Assembly (NCBI GenBank): GCA_964019425.1
Contig: OZ025783.1
Location: 558,001-622,000, forward strand
Direction: 5' to 3'
Source: Flectonema sp. DT1601
Lineage: Eukaryota > Euglenozoa > Diplonemea > Diplonemida > Diplonemidae
DNA: 64,000 nucleotides
In this document: positions 37,201 through 49,891 of the stretch, piece after piece
How the letters are laid out: each line of letters starts with the position of its first letter
Numbering within the stretch: the stretch's first letter is position 1
Program-made: the position numbers and the translations under genes
The notes under the pieces: model-generated
The model's database searches: none
What the model was told of the DNA's origin: nothing
What the model saw: the letters and a program-made list of their open reading frames with translations, nothing else

Positions 37201-40200
37201 AAAGCTGATGGGGCGTACATCAAACATAAATCTGATACGGAAAAGTCTGTTCTTGGAAAAGAACGTCAAGTTGTACGCCAACGTTTTGATGACGATGAAA
37301 TGACTCAATTAGACGACGACGCCACTAACATCGAATCAAAAAGAAGCTACTGGTCACGCTACGGACATATCTTATTGTGGGGTGGTCGTGGACTGTCAGT
37401 AGCAGTCTGGTTGGTTACTTTTATTCTTTTCTTTATCGCGAGAGGTCTGATGCAGGATGACATTAATGGTTCCCTTGTCGAACTCGACTACGAGAACATC
37501 AGATCTCAACTGTTAAGAGACATCAGAACTTGGGAGAAGAATGCTCAATTTTATTCTTTAACTTGTGACTTGGATGCTTACGTGTCGTACAATGATATTT
37601 CTGACAAGAGGGTTTTGGAAAAAACTCTTTCAGCATTGCAGCTACTGGTGTCCACTCCTCATTATCATTTAGAAATTACGGAGGGTATGAAAAAACTAAG
37701 AGAAACTCACGATTATGTAATGCGAACCAATCGCTGTGACAATCCTCTGAAGGAATACTTTGTTGATGACTACTACGATGGGTCATTGGTTGGACTGTTT
37801 GAGAAGGAGGAACACGTCGTAGCAAAAAAGAAACTATTTGATGCAGTTTCAGCAATGAATCATATAATACCAAGACCTGCTGCAAGTCACGATGTGCTGC
37901 TGTTAGTTGCCGTTCTCGAAATCGTTCTCGCAGCGATGTTTCTTTTGCTCCCAAGTCATTCTTCTCACAGCACTGTAAGTAATATTTTATTTAAACTGTG
38001 TTCAGTTGTCACAGTTGTAAATATGTTGTTCACTTTTGCGTGTCTCAGGAATGTTGATATCGTGAATTCACTTCGAGTCAACATGTTGGACATTCAAACA
38101 GCAACTGATAAAATGGAAACAGTTTTATTCAGCAGTGAATCATCACTCTACGCTTACATATCTTATAGAGACCTCGAACACTACGAGGGTGTTGAAAACC
38201 ACCATGTCGGTGATGCTGTTGCAGAAGTAGTCCAGCTTCTGATTAAAGAAGGATACTCGTACGATTCTCTTTCTCAACTTCAAGATAAAATAGCAGAATA
38301 TTCAATGCAACATGGCCATGCTGTTGTCGCAGCAGCTTTATCGAATAACCATGAATTAGCAGAGATAATGACTGTTCATCTTCTTACAATGGACATACGA
38401 GGATTAAATAATAGCGAACTGTATGCAAAGGCACAGTACACTATTAGATCAAAGGAATACGTAAATTCGTTTAAGGAATTTCATACGGTCCTCGAGGAAC
38501 TAAACCTTTACAGCTATGATGTGTTTAAAGGAAAGGAAGCACTCGCTAACAGGGACACCAAGACTATTATGGTTATTGTCCTAGCTGCGCTTATTTTAGG
38601 CCATGGCATCTTATCGGGAGTTTCTGTGTCGAAATCATCTCAAGTAACAAATACAAAAGAAAGTGCAGCTTCACCGGCAGCGCTATTCGTAGACTTAACT
38701 AGTAAGATAAGAATGTCGTTGGTAATTGTCGCCTTGATTCTTATCGCAATCTCAATATTTGAGATAAAAGCAGTTCTTGTAAGCAGAGATCTCGCTCCCA
38801 GGATTAATCAAGCATCATCACGTGAATGGCTCGTATGTCGTGGAATCTTATCCAGTCAGCAATACCTCGAGAGGTCAGTTGGCTCAACCTTACCCGGACA
38901 TCTTAGATGGTCAAAAGAAATAGTTCACGAAGTCATAGGAGAACTCAGAGAAAGTAGCGATCGATTATATTTTGGACCAGGCAGTAAGAAAGACTTTACA
39001 GCATTGGAGGTGTTCGGGCCAACGAAGTCGAAGAATAGCAGGACGCAGTGCGCGAATGTTGACTACATTCCATTTATCGATGTTGACAGTGAATGCAGAA
39101 GATTTTCTTCTCGCATTCTGGAATTGCGATATGAAGACTCTCACGAACAGTTGTCTAATGACGATATGTTGACTTACGTTGAACATGTTCTCACTGCTCT
39201 TCGTGACAACACGAGGAAGTTTGAACAACGGGCAAAAAAGGAAATCAGCAAACAGCAACTATCGTTAACTATTTTATTATCAATAATGGTAGCAGTTCTG
39301 GTCCTCGAGTACGTAATCGTATTCGAGCCAGTCACAGCTCGTTTACAACGAGAAGAAGAAGCAACAAAACTCATGCTGCGAATGATTCCTGAAAAGGAAC
39401 GCCGTACCGTAGGTGCTATTGTTGAATATCTTGAAACAGGTAAGATCACAACGAATACTAAACTTCAGGAAGTATCAGAAGCTGTCAGTGAGATGAATAC
39501 GATTCCAACTATTGCTATTGATGGTTACGGCACGGTTTTAAAGTTCTCAAAATTAGCTGAAGAACTATTCGGATTCACTGACCGAGAAGTAATCGGATGT
39601 AATGTTAAAAAGATCATCCCTGAAGACATTGCTAAAAATCACGACTTCTACCTTGCTCGATACCGCAAAACAGGAGTACGACACATAGTCGGTTCGGATA
39701 GAAATGTTAAGGGACAGAAGAAGGATGGAACCCTCTTCCCAGCTAATATTTGTGTGAGAGAATCTCGGAGGGGTAGAAAATCAATTTTCATTGGATTTGT
39801 CACTGATATTACACTTGACCTCGAAAATGCCCGTGCCACTCAACTAAACGCCACAATTTCGAAAACCAGCTCCACCCCCTTTGTCTGCGCAAATCAAAAA
39901 GGAGGCATAATAAGATGGAATAAGGCTGCTGTAGACGTATTTGGTTTTACCGAAAAAGAAGCATTGCAATGTAATTTGAAAGTTTTGATGACGCCCGAGG
40001 TTGCTGAAAAACACGACTCCTACATTGAAACGTATCTCAGAACTAAAAAGAAAACTGTAATAGGAAATACTGTTCGCCAAGTTGCTGTTCGAAAGGGAGG
40101 TGAAACATTTCCAATAGAGCTACGCGTTGAGGAGTTGATGTGGACGGGATCAGAACGAATCTTTAATGCTTGCGTAAAAGATATAACAAGCGTATGTTTT

Positions 40201-43200
40201 ACTTCTCATTATTTTATTAATCAAAACAAATAATTTCATCAACACATTCAATCAGGTTGTTAGGGCTACTCGACTAGTAGCCATTCATGAGATTATGATG
40301 AGAATGTCACCAACTCCGATGGTAATGGCGGGTCAGACTGGTATCATAACTCAGGTAAATCCTCAGGCTGAACTGGAGTTGGGGTGGACATCTCGCGACG
40401 CCGTTGGCAAAAATGTTAAAATATTACAACCAGACAACGTGAAAGCAAAACATGACGGCTATCTATCCGCCTATGTCAAGACGGGAAAGAAGAAAATGAT
40501 TGGCAAGACTGCTGATGTGAAATTAATCAGAAAAGACGGAACGTCTTACGATGTGGCCTTGAGTGTGAGGTCAGTATCACCTCCTCCTGATAGTTCTTTT
40601 CAACACGTCTTTCTCGCATTCTTCAGAGATCTCACAACAGATAAGAGGAATGAAGCTGTCGCATTGACGACTGCAAAGTCCGCAGCACTATCACCTACAC
40701 CATACATCTGTATAGATGAGATAGGTACTATGATGGTTTTTAATAAAGCTGCAACTCAATTAATTGGATACACAGAACAAGAAGCAGTTGGTCAGAATGT
40801 AAAAATGATTCAACCTCCCGACGTGGCAGCCAAACACGACGGTTACTTAGCAACATACAAGTTGACAGGTGAAAAACGAGCTTTGGCGTCTGTGAGGATT
40901 ATGAAATGTAGGAAAAAGACCGGAGACGTGTTTTCTTGTGAATTGAAAATAGCTGAAACAATACTGCCGACGGGGGAAAAAAGATTTTCGGGATACATCA
41001 TGGATGTCACTGTGAGAGAAACAACAATTATAAACAACGAAATGTGCGATGCCGTTGTCAGTATCTGTCCGTACCCATTGATCGCTATAAATCCACAAGG
41101 CAGAATTCAAGTATTTTCAAAAGCTGCAGCCCAACAATTTGGTCACACAACAGAATCAGTTATGAACCGCAATGTTAAAATAATTATGCCGGAAGAGTAC
41201 GCCGCAGAACACGACCGATACCTTCAGAATTATTTAGACACCGGAAAGCCGAATATAATTGGAAAGATTGGAGTACCGGTGACTGCTATGCGAGCTAATG
41301 GGGGTGTTTTTCAGGCAGAAATATCAATTCAGGAAGTGAAAAAACAACAAGTCAGGGTATTTGCTGCAGTAATCATCGACGTTGAAGCCCTTCGTGGAAA
41401 AGACGACAAACTCCGAGTAGCAAACGTAATAATGATGAAAAGTCCATCTGCGACTATCGTTATCGGAGCTACGGGTCTTATTGATGTGTTTTCTTATGAG
41501 GCTTTGAAATTATTTGGATATTCAGATTTTGAGGAAGTCAGAGGAAAAAACATTAAAATGATGATGCCAGAAAAACGTGCCGAAATGCACGACCACTATC
41601 TTTCAATGTACGCAAAGAAGGGAATTAAAAATGTTATTGGAAGAGACTTCAGAGAACTTGGAAAGCGTTTAGACGGTACTGAAGTAGAACTCGCCTTCGC
41701 AATTAGAGAACACGCGATCACAGACATGTTTGGAGTTCGTTGGACTAAGTTTATAGCATACGCGACAGACACACGAGAGGCATATCTCGCGGAGCAGGCG
41801 AACGTTCTTAACGAAGTTGCTGTTGACATGGCTGACTTACCATTTGTCAGACTTTCCTTAACCGGAAAGATAGTGAGAATTAATAGAGAAGCTGAAGAGT
41901 GTTTTCAATACACTTCTAGAGAAGCAATTGGAATGAACATCAGAATGTTCATGCCTGAAGAGATCGCTTCAAAGCACGATGGCTATCTCGCAAAGTATCG
42001 AAAGACGGGTACGAAAACTGTGATTAATCAAACAACCCGACAAACTGGTATTAGGAAAAATGGAAAAACATTCCCCGTTGAGATATGTGTGAGAGAATTA
42101 GAAGAAGTAGATGGTCAGATGTGGTATTGCGGATCTATCAGAGATATTACGGCCAGAACTATTGAAGAACAAGAGCTAGACAGAGCAAAGAAGATAGTTT
42201 CACTGACATCAGAACCAATGGTCTGTATCGATGCTAAGGGTATCATGTTAGAAGCAAATGTTGCTTTATCAAATTTAACCGGTTTCGACGTTGGCACTCT
42301 TAAAGGTTCAAATATTAAAATACTAATGCCTGAAGAAATCTCTGTCAAACACGACCAGTACCTTAAAAGTTATCTTAAAACCCGAGAAAGAACAATCATC
42401 GGAGGTGAACCTCGTAATATTGTATTCAAAACACGTCGCGGAGAATTAAACGAAACCTCCATTAGAGTTCAAGAATTAGAGGGTGAAGGCATCTATGTTG
42501 GATTCTTTTCAGTTGATTTTCAAGAAAATCTTTTATCAGAAACAAATCAAAAGACTCACGAGGCGTTATTTAAACTTCTAATCAACCCAACACTTATGAT
42601 GACCCACTTGGGGATAATAAAAGAAGCCAGTGTCTCTTGTGAATCATTTGGCTTTGCAAGAAGTGATCTGGTTGGGTCAAACATAACTATGATACAGCCT
42701 CCTGAAGTGGCGTCGGTTCACGATGATATTTTAGCAACTTATACCAAAACAAGAATACCACACGTTATTGGTTCTGAAAGGAGAATTAAAGTTCAGAAGA
42801 AGGATGGAGTTCTCGTTGAGCATAGAATCATAGTAAAGGAAGTTACTCCACCAGACCATCCTGAACCACTTTTTCTCGGCGAACTCACCGACACTTCTGG
42901 TGAAGACTTAGCGACAAAGACCTTTTCAAAAATGAATTCTCTTTTACAACAAGCTCCGTTTGGTATTTTTAAAGTCTCTGAAATTGGTACTGTTGAGTTA
43001 GTAAACAAATATACAGAAATATTCGGCTATGAAGAAAAAGAATACCTCGGCCAAAATATAAAAATGATTACGGGAGTACACAAAGAAAGACACGATATGT
43101 ACTTACAAAAATATAAAGAAACTCGAGTGAAACACATCATTGATACTTCGCAGAGATTAAAAGCAGAAACTAAAGACGGAACACAACTTGACGTTAATGT

Positions 43201-44401
43201 TACAGTCAGAGAAATTGAAGGAAAGAATGGAATGTTTCCTCCAGTATTTGTCGCATGTGTCTCTGACGCCTCACAAGAAATTAAGATGGAAGCAGCTCAC
43301 TGTCAATCAAAATTTATGCTGGACAATATACCATTGCCACTTGTTGTGACTGATACTGAAGGTGTCATTAGCAAGTTCTCGTTATCATTTGAAAGGACCT
43401 TTGGATGGAAATCATCGCCAGTCGGTAGCAATATCACCTCCATCCAACCTCGTAAAGTAGCTGAAAAACATGGTGGTTATCTGAAGGCGTACTTACAAAG
43501 TGGAGTGAAAACCGTGATGGATACGAAAACAGTAGTTACAGCATCGAGTATTCAAGGTGAGCGAATTAAAGTTGAATTATGGATCAAAGAGTTTGCAATT
43601 AGAAATCAAAAACACTACGTTGGGTTCATTAGGGATCTTCGATACACTACCGCAGCTGAAGATTCAAAGCGAACTGGTGAAATTATTGCAACCAATTGCT
43701 CTGCTTCGATAGTTTGCATTACTGAAAAGGGAATTATAAAACAGGTAAATCCTGCGTTCTTATCTTTGACAAAGTATGCAGAGGAAGATCTGATAGACAA
43801 CAACATTCGTCATATTATGCCGGAGCCGCACCGTACCAACCATGACAGCTACCTCGCAAATTACATGGAAACTAAAATAACAAAAGTTATAAACGCTACT
43901 ACTGCAGTAAGCATCATCTCACGAAGTAATACGGAAATAGCAGTTCAACTAACTGTCAAACAATTAGATAGGATTGGTGAGCCTCCAATGTTTTTGGGTA
44001 GTATCAAAGATGCGAGGGAAGAGTTAATCTTAGAAAGGGTTTCAAAGCAATCTCAGATCCTACAAGAACTCTGTCCAGAGACGGTTATTACTTTAACAAA
44101 CAAGGGAATAATTCATAATGTAAATCTCGCATGCAGTGTTATTGGTTACACTCCTGAAGAATTAATTAACAACAACATTACAATGATTATGGACCCAGCC
44201 ATTGCTCCTGAACATCCAGGGTATCTCAAACGTTACGAAGACACTGGAGAGAAACGAGCTATCGGTAAGCAAACTGCAGTTAAAGTCTTAAATAAGGATG
44301 GCATCCTTAGAGCGGGTATACTGCTTCTGCGAGAATGTGGCACCCAAAGTTCGAAAGGTGAAAATAAACAAACTTTTTTTGTTGGTTTTATCACCTTTTA
44401 A
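34267..44401 (+). CDS. Giant multi-pass membrane protein with 13 tandem PAS domains (TmcB-like)
   Basis: Exons 34267-40191 and 40256-44401 (intron GTATGT...AATCAG, 64 nt, phase 0) give 3356 residues. The first ~360 residues hold many membrane spans. A soluble stretch at about 420-640 has the helical-repeat look of TmcB proteins (YPDCLMLRYHFALFLANY). Further single spans follow near 665, 875, 1045, 1220, 1440, 1485 and 1675, separated by large loops. From about 1745 to the end come 13 PAS domains (2 before the intron, 11 after). Each has the pattern G-x-I...FGYT...G-x-N-(I/V)-K-x-(I/L)-M-P, H-D-x-Y-L, and I-G. No kinase, cyclase, GGDEF or phosphatase domain follows; the last PAS ends at the stop. 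PAS domains bind ligands, flavin or haem, or dimerise; the cofactor is not predictable here. Dictyostelium tmcB is the name-giving relative; function is inferred as sensory. Confidence 0.88.
39495..44395 (+). repeat. Array of 13 PAS-domain coding units
   Basis: Thirteen units of about 125 codons recur, each with HDxYLxxY followed by a Gly/Lys-rich turn and often (V/I)IG. Unlike the EF-hand array, the units have diverged strongly at both protein and DNA level, so the array is old. Confidence 0.85.
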
Positions 44402-45255
44402 TTTATTTTTACGTTCTATTCATCTCCCGAAGTCTCCATTGTATGCTTTACAGCGTCTTTGAGTTGGGGAGTTTTTTTTTTTTTTTTTTCCATTCATTCT
44501 TCTGGTGAGGGTTTGCTTCTGGACTTAAGCAGTTGGTGATTGTTCTTTACTGATGGAAAAGGAAATGAAATGAAAAAAAAATAAATAAAAAAAAATAGGA
44601 TCTTTTTGTTGTTTGTCATGTTTCTTTTTAAACGACATTGTTGTTGGGCTTTAAAAGTTACCTCTTGCCTATATATCCCTTATGATGTATTCTGAAGTTT
44701 TTTTTTTTTTTTTTTTTTTAAATTTATAACTACACTTATTCATTTTGACGTTGTTTGTGTCTTTTCGCTGACTGTTTCCACAGCCAGAGATCGGATCAAA
44801 CAAGAGATATTTTTTAATTACCTCTCTAGTTTCTTTTTTTTTCTTGTTCATTTTTTATGTGCTGTCACGGTGTTGCTTATAAATAGTAACCATCAAAAAC
44901 ACATTCATTCCAAGCACATGTTAGTTCCTCAAAGAGCCTGATGAAGCGGTGAAGTAAGTAAAAAAAAGGTAAAGAAGAAAAAAACAAAATAAATAAAAAT
45001 ACCCAAGCATGCTCGCTCCCCCTACAATCTTAACATTATTTTATAGGTGGTAGGTTAGAGTTTTTGGTGAGGTTTTTATTTATTTTTTTTTTTTTCTGAA
45101 CCTAACAGGAAAAACACACTAAACATGAGGAAGAGGTTTTGTCATTTATTTTCCTCCCCCTCGTTTATTATTGTTTTGTACATTGTCATTCACTGAGATT
45201 ATTATCTCTGTTTTAAATAATTTTTTATTCTTAAAAAGCATTCCCATCCACTACA
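44402..45255. other. Spacer between the PAS-array and FYVE genes
   Basis: About 850 bases dominated by poly(T) (44474-44490, 44699-44719, 45086-45096) and A-rich patches. No gene is supported. The site before the next ATG is TTTTTTATTCTTAAAAAG (45221-45238), a weaker acceptor than those of other genes. Confidence 0.5.
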
Positions 45256-45777
45256 ATGGGAGGAATACACACTCGACTTACTGAGTCTCAAGGAATTGAA
45301 GAGCTTACAATAAATAAACGACCTGACTGGGTACCTGATGAAGCAACCACCGTATGCCGTAAATGTGATAAACATTTTAATGGACTTAGAAGAAGACATC
45401 ATTGCAGAGCTTGTGGACAGTTGTTTTGTAGTCATTGTGTAGGTCTTGGAATGTTAGGTAGTTTGGGGTATAAAGGACCTGTATTACAGTGTCATGTTTG
45501 TATGGAACAACTACTACATCAATTCAAACATCAAATATCAACGTTAGTCCTCCCTCGTACTGCTGATACGGAATCTGATGATGAAACTGAAGACGCATTG
45601 ATACCAATTCAACTGAATTACTCTCCCAGTTTAAAAGTAACAGTACCTCAGTCACCTAATCTAGGACCACCGATACTGTCTCTTTGTAGATTAGTTTCTT
45701 CTTCGTTGTCTTCGGTGAGTCCTTCTCCTGAAAGTAGATCTGATTCATCAACACCGTATTGGGAAGGAATAAATTGA
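45256..45777 (+). CDS. Small FYVE zinc-finger protein
   Basis: 173 residues. It starts MGGIHT, compatible with N-myristoylation (Gly2, Thr6). The FYVE domain spans about 28-95. It has the WxxD-type start WVPD, paired cysteines CRKCDKHF, the lipid-binding basic patch RRRHHCRACG, then FCSHC and CHVC. These are the residues that bind phosphatidylinositol 3-phosphate on endosomes. A Ser/Pro/acidic tail follows without further domains. A lipid anchor plus FYVE would bind endosomal membrane by two contacts (inference). The C-terminus may be extended: a splice from 45755 to 45817 would replace the last six residues with a frame open to TGA 45905-45907, but its donor (GTATTG) and acceptor (TGCCAG) do not match the usual introns. 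Confidence 0.88.
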   Translation: MGGIHTRLTESQGIEELTINKRPDWVPDEATTVCRKCDKHFNGLRRRHHCRACGQLFCSHCVGLGMLGSLGYKGPVLQCHVCMEQLLHQFKHQISTLVLPRTADTESDDETEDALIPIQLNYSPSLKVTVPQSPNLGPPILSLCRLVSSSLSSVSPSPESRSDSSTPYWEGIN

Positions 45778-47797
45778 TTCTTCTTAAATATAAGATACGA
45801 ATCCTTCTTATGCCAGTGCTAATCTGGAGACTCAATACATTCGAGTTATTCAAGTCACTCATCATGTTGACAGATCTCAACAAAATGGTGACTCCATTAC
45901 TGTTTGAGATATTTAACATTCCTATTTGGATTTGTTTCTTAAATCTTATCAAACAAAGTAGTTTATCTTTCGAATGAGATGATTTCCTTGGATGGAACAA
46001 TAGGCTATCCTGGTGAACACGTTATGTAAGTGAGAAATAAAATAAAATAAAAAATGACATAATACAAAAAAGTTTATTTGATGTTATTCAAATGCAGCCT
46101 TTGCGGTAATTTTTTTTTTTTTTTTTTTTTGGTGTGGACAAAAAAAAAAAAAAAGAATGCTGTAACAGGAAAAGAAGTGCGCCTGTCATGTGGAATAGAA
46201 TATGTCTTGGGGGTTGTAGGTCACGCGTTTTTTTTTACCCCTGTGTGTTTTCTTCTCGACAAGGAAAATAACAATAATAATAATAATAAAACGGAGTAGG
46301 AATAGATCGTCAAAGTAGGCATTACGTCCCACCCATTGCGGTTGATGTTTATCTCTGAAACATTCTTTTTATTATGCGTCTTTGGTCGCTGACCGTTACA
46401 AGTGTTGTTTGGTGTTTGTGGTGTTCTTTTCTGCTTTAGTTGGAACATCGAGGATGCAACTTCTTGTTCTTTTTTTTTTTTTTTTTAAATACTTGCGAGT
46501 AAAAAAGTTATATACAATTTTACACTATTCTACCTGATGAAAAGTCACAACAAAATATCCTTCGCATTTCCCCCCTCTTATTTTTCCTTATTATTGTATT
46601 TTGCTAATTAATTGTTGGGATTTAGATCTTTTTTTTTTTTTATTTTGTTTTCTTATTTCTAAAGTGATTAGAAAAGGGAACCCAATTCAGTAAAACATTT
46701 TTTGGGCGTCGTGAAAAAAAAAATAGTTTTTGTTCATTTTGGTCATCTTTTTTTTTGTAGTTTAATATTGTTGGCTTTGAGTATGAAGCTGTAAGAAATA
46801 AAAAAAACAGTTCTGTTTCCCGTAGTTTTTAAAATTTCTCGTTTTTTTTTTTCTTTTTTTTTTTTTTGCCCCCCTTTCCCCTTTCAGTTTAGCCTTATTA
46901 CTTATTTTAGTATTAAAAAGTTATTACTGTTTTCTACATTGTCAAACAATCACTCTGCTGTCTTTCCTTCACTATAACACTTTTTTCTGTGGCTCACACT
47001 ATCGTGTTTTTGAGTTCACCTTTTGAGACTAATTTAAAAAAAGAAAAAAGAAAAAAAAAAACAGTTGTAGTTGATTTTTTTTTGTTCTACTGCCTTACCT
47101 TTTCCACTCAAATCACGAGAACGTAATTAGTATTGATGAGCTACTCACGCTTTGCATAATTTAATTTTTATTTTTTTTTGGAAGAGAGCATCTTTTGTGG
47201 TTACTTCTGTTCATTTTTTTTTCTTCTGTTTTTAAGAAATGTTTAAACACTTCAAATACATTTCTTCTGGTTGGGTTTGCTTCATGGTTCATGGTTGAAA
47301 GTTAAAGAGTCGAAGGAACTGAGAGATTGTTGTTAGTATCTGAAACAACATCGATCTTCATTAGGATGATATTTTATCCTTTTTTTGTTTTCTTTTTGAA
47401 GTGGAGGATCGATGTGGTGTGGTGTAGGCTAACTTTTTTTTTTTGCAAACACATTTTGTATGTGCTTTCTGGTGACATTCCTCAATCAAAATGTCAAGTT
47501 AGTGTTGTTACTGTCTTTGACTCCGTGTGGTGATTTGTTGGAATTTAATTTTTTTTAATTTTTTTTTTTTTGGCTTTAAAAGCCATTAGGAATGTTCCTG
47601 CAAAAACGTGTCTCAGTTTCATCGGCTCGTCACAACTCACGAGAGTTACGTGAAGCAAAACTACTCCCTTTTTTTTATTGTTATTATTTTATTAAAAAAA
47701 AAAAAGAAATCAAATTGTGACCGACATATGGCATTGTTATTGTTATTTATTATTATTTTTTTTTTGTTATTTAAATCTGTTTAGTTATTATTTCTTG

Positions 47798-47846
47798 CAT
47801 CCTGATCCCTTTAAAAAGAAAAAAAAAATAATAAAGAGATCGATGC
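47798..47846 (+). repeat. Hairpin element copy 1
   Basis: Shares the core CATCCTGATCCCTT with three later copies. The outer stem is GCATC/GATGC (extending to CTTGCATC/GATGCAGG with one T-G pair), followed by a CT bulge, then GATC(C)CTTT pairing with AAAGAGATC with one mismatch. Orientation is given as + by the shared core; the strand of any transcript is unknown. Confidence 0.65.
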
Positions 47847-48090
47847 AGGGCTACATTTGTTATGTCGAACTCTCTAACACGGCAAACACGTTGTTGTGAA
47901 TGATGTGCTAACCTGAGCTGCGTGGATGTATTTTTAAAAAAGAATTTATACGGAGTTAGGCTTTTTATAATTCCCCAGCAGGTGGTGCAGTCGTTGAGTG
48001 GTTTTGGAGTGAACTGTTTGTTCTTGCGTATACTCTTCACCGCAGGCAAAGAAAAAAAAAAAAAAAAAAAAAAACTGTTTACTTAATAAT

Positions 48091-48130
48091 CTACATCCTG
48101 ATCCCTTAAAGTACAACGGGATCGATGTAG
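48091..48130 (+). repeat. Hairpin element copy 2
   Basis: The best copy: CTACATC pairs perfectly with GATGTAG, then a two-base CT bulge, then GATCCC/GGGATC, with a 12-nt loop. Relative to copy 1 the pair next to CATC changed from G-C to A-T on both sides, a compensatory change. Confidence 0.7.
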
Positions 48131-48329
48131 GACCGCATTGATAACCTAATTGTCTTTTTGAGGGCAAATTTTTGACAAAGTATTTGGTTGATTCAGAATG
48201 TAAAATTTTTAATTGTTGCTTAGTCACTTCTTGTTGGTTTAATAGTAGTTAAATAAATCTCCCTTTTTTTTTTTTTGCTCAAATAATTTTTTTTTTTTAA
48301 ATTTTTTATTTCGTCTTAAATAACAATAT

Positions 48330-48365
48330 GCATCCCGATCCCTTCGAACACAGAAGGATCGATGC
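48330..48365 (+). repeat. Hairpin element copy 3
   Basis: GCATC/GATGC outer stem, a CC bulge in place of CT, then GATCC/GGATC, one unpaired C, and TTC/GAA around a GAACACA loop. The core is CATCCCGATCCCTT, one base from the other copies. Confidence 0.65.
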
Positions 48366-48895
48366 CATCTTTCATTTTTTTTTTTTTTTTTTTTTTTTTA
48401 CATCCACACTTTCGTATAGAAGGAAATATAACTGAGCTGGTTGATCAAAAGGTTCGCAACTCCGTTTTGATCTCCTTGTTTTTCACCCCTCTGTTCGTTA
48501 GGAAAAGTTCATTATCTCAGCAACTAATGTTAAATTATTATTATGTTGTTTATGATACAATACATTTGTATTTTACGTACAAAATCGAACAGTTAACCCC
48601 CCCGTTCGTGAGCAAAAAAACGCTTTGGGTGTTCGTTTTGGGGGGTTTTCTGATTTCTAACTTGCAGCGCCAAGCCCAATGCAAATTGATTCTACAACCC
48701 CAGTGTACTTCACCTCCAAAGGAATTTATGGAACAAGGTCAAAAGCTCAATTTTATATGTTCTTTTCTTTTTTTTTTTTTTTTGAATGAAAAAAAATAAT
48801 GTTCACTGGTTAATCTTCTCCCACGAGAGTTGTTACCAACCTTCCAGTGTGATGTAAATTATGTGTTTTCTTGCATTTGTTTGATAGTGTTGTCC

Positions 48896-48933
48896 TCATC
48901 CTGATCCCTTGACACAAATAAAGGATAAGATGA
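48896..48933 (+). repeat. Hairpin element copy 4
   Basis: TCATC/GATGA outer stem with core CATCCTGATCCCTT and 3' arm AAAGGAT. The internal loop differs (AA in the 3' arm where the other copies have CG), so it is the most degenerate copy. The outermost pair is T-A, a third pair type at that position. Confidence 0.6.
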
Positions 48934-49854
48934 ATAGCATATTATTAAAAAGAAATTCATCAACAGTTAGTTGACACGTACAATTATCTGTTAGCTTAGT
49001 TTCATAAAACGACCAGAGTTTAAGTAAGTAGTTGTTCTACTTTTTTTGCTTTCTCTTCGTAGCAGCCTTATTGGGCGTTTACTTTCTTTTTATGAAGCAA
49101 GGTTTTTGTGCTAAAAGGACACTCGTTTAACCTCCTTTAGCCTTCAGCCAAATTCCCTGCCCTTCCTTCTTCCTGTTTTTGATAAAACGGTTCATCAAAT
49201 GGAAAGTTTCTCCCTTCCCCCCTTTTTTTTATTCACAACAAACGACCTTAGCGATTAATTTATTTGTTTGATAGCTCTTGCTAAAATAGCATAATCAATA
49301 ACCCTAGTATATTGATCTTAGGCGGAGGGAGACTGTAAACTGGTGAGCGGCTTAGCCGTGTTAATGGTGTTTTGCTGTGGTCTTGTAAGGTAAGAGTTAA
49401 GTGACTGTGTTCAATTTTATCGTTTTTATTTATCTCCTTCATTCCCCTTCTATCCCTATTATTTGCCTACCCTTTAATTTTTTTTATTATGCGCTATTTT
49501 AGCTTATTATTACGTTATTTATTTATTTATGTTTTTTTTTTTCTTCTTTTTTTTTTCCCCCTCCGTTGAGCAGAGTGTTTGGGAAGTCAGCGCTATCGCT
49601 TTAGGCTGTCCCACAATCGTGTAAGGCTTTAGTACATCTGGCCTAGTGTATGAAAGAAAGAAATACTTCATTGAACTCTTGTAGAAGTCAAATCATAATA
49701 GAGAGGGTTTCACGTTGACTGAATAATCTTCAGTGACTAGGTGACCCAACTCCTTCTAACTGACTTCCTCGATTTAGTATGCATGATTGAGATCACGGTT
49801 TCCGTTATTTTTCTTTTTTTTACTTTCCTCTACTTGCGTTGGATTGTAGTTAGC

Positions 49855-49891
<37 letters not shown>

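Noticed and set aside
45756-45907. Alternative second exon for the FYVE gene
   Set aside because: Frame closes, but splice sites (GTATTG, TGCCAG) are atypical; kept as a note only.
45656-46000. 114-codon minus-strand frame
   Set aside because: Overlaps the FYVE gene end antisense; no domain and no start context.
49860-49891. Poly(T) run of about 30
   Set aside because: Homopolymer runs are common across this window; taken as background, with length subject to sequencing error.
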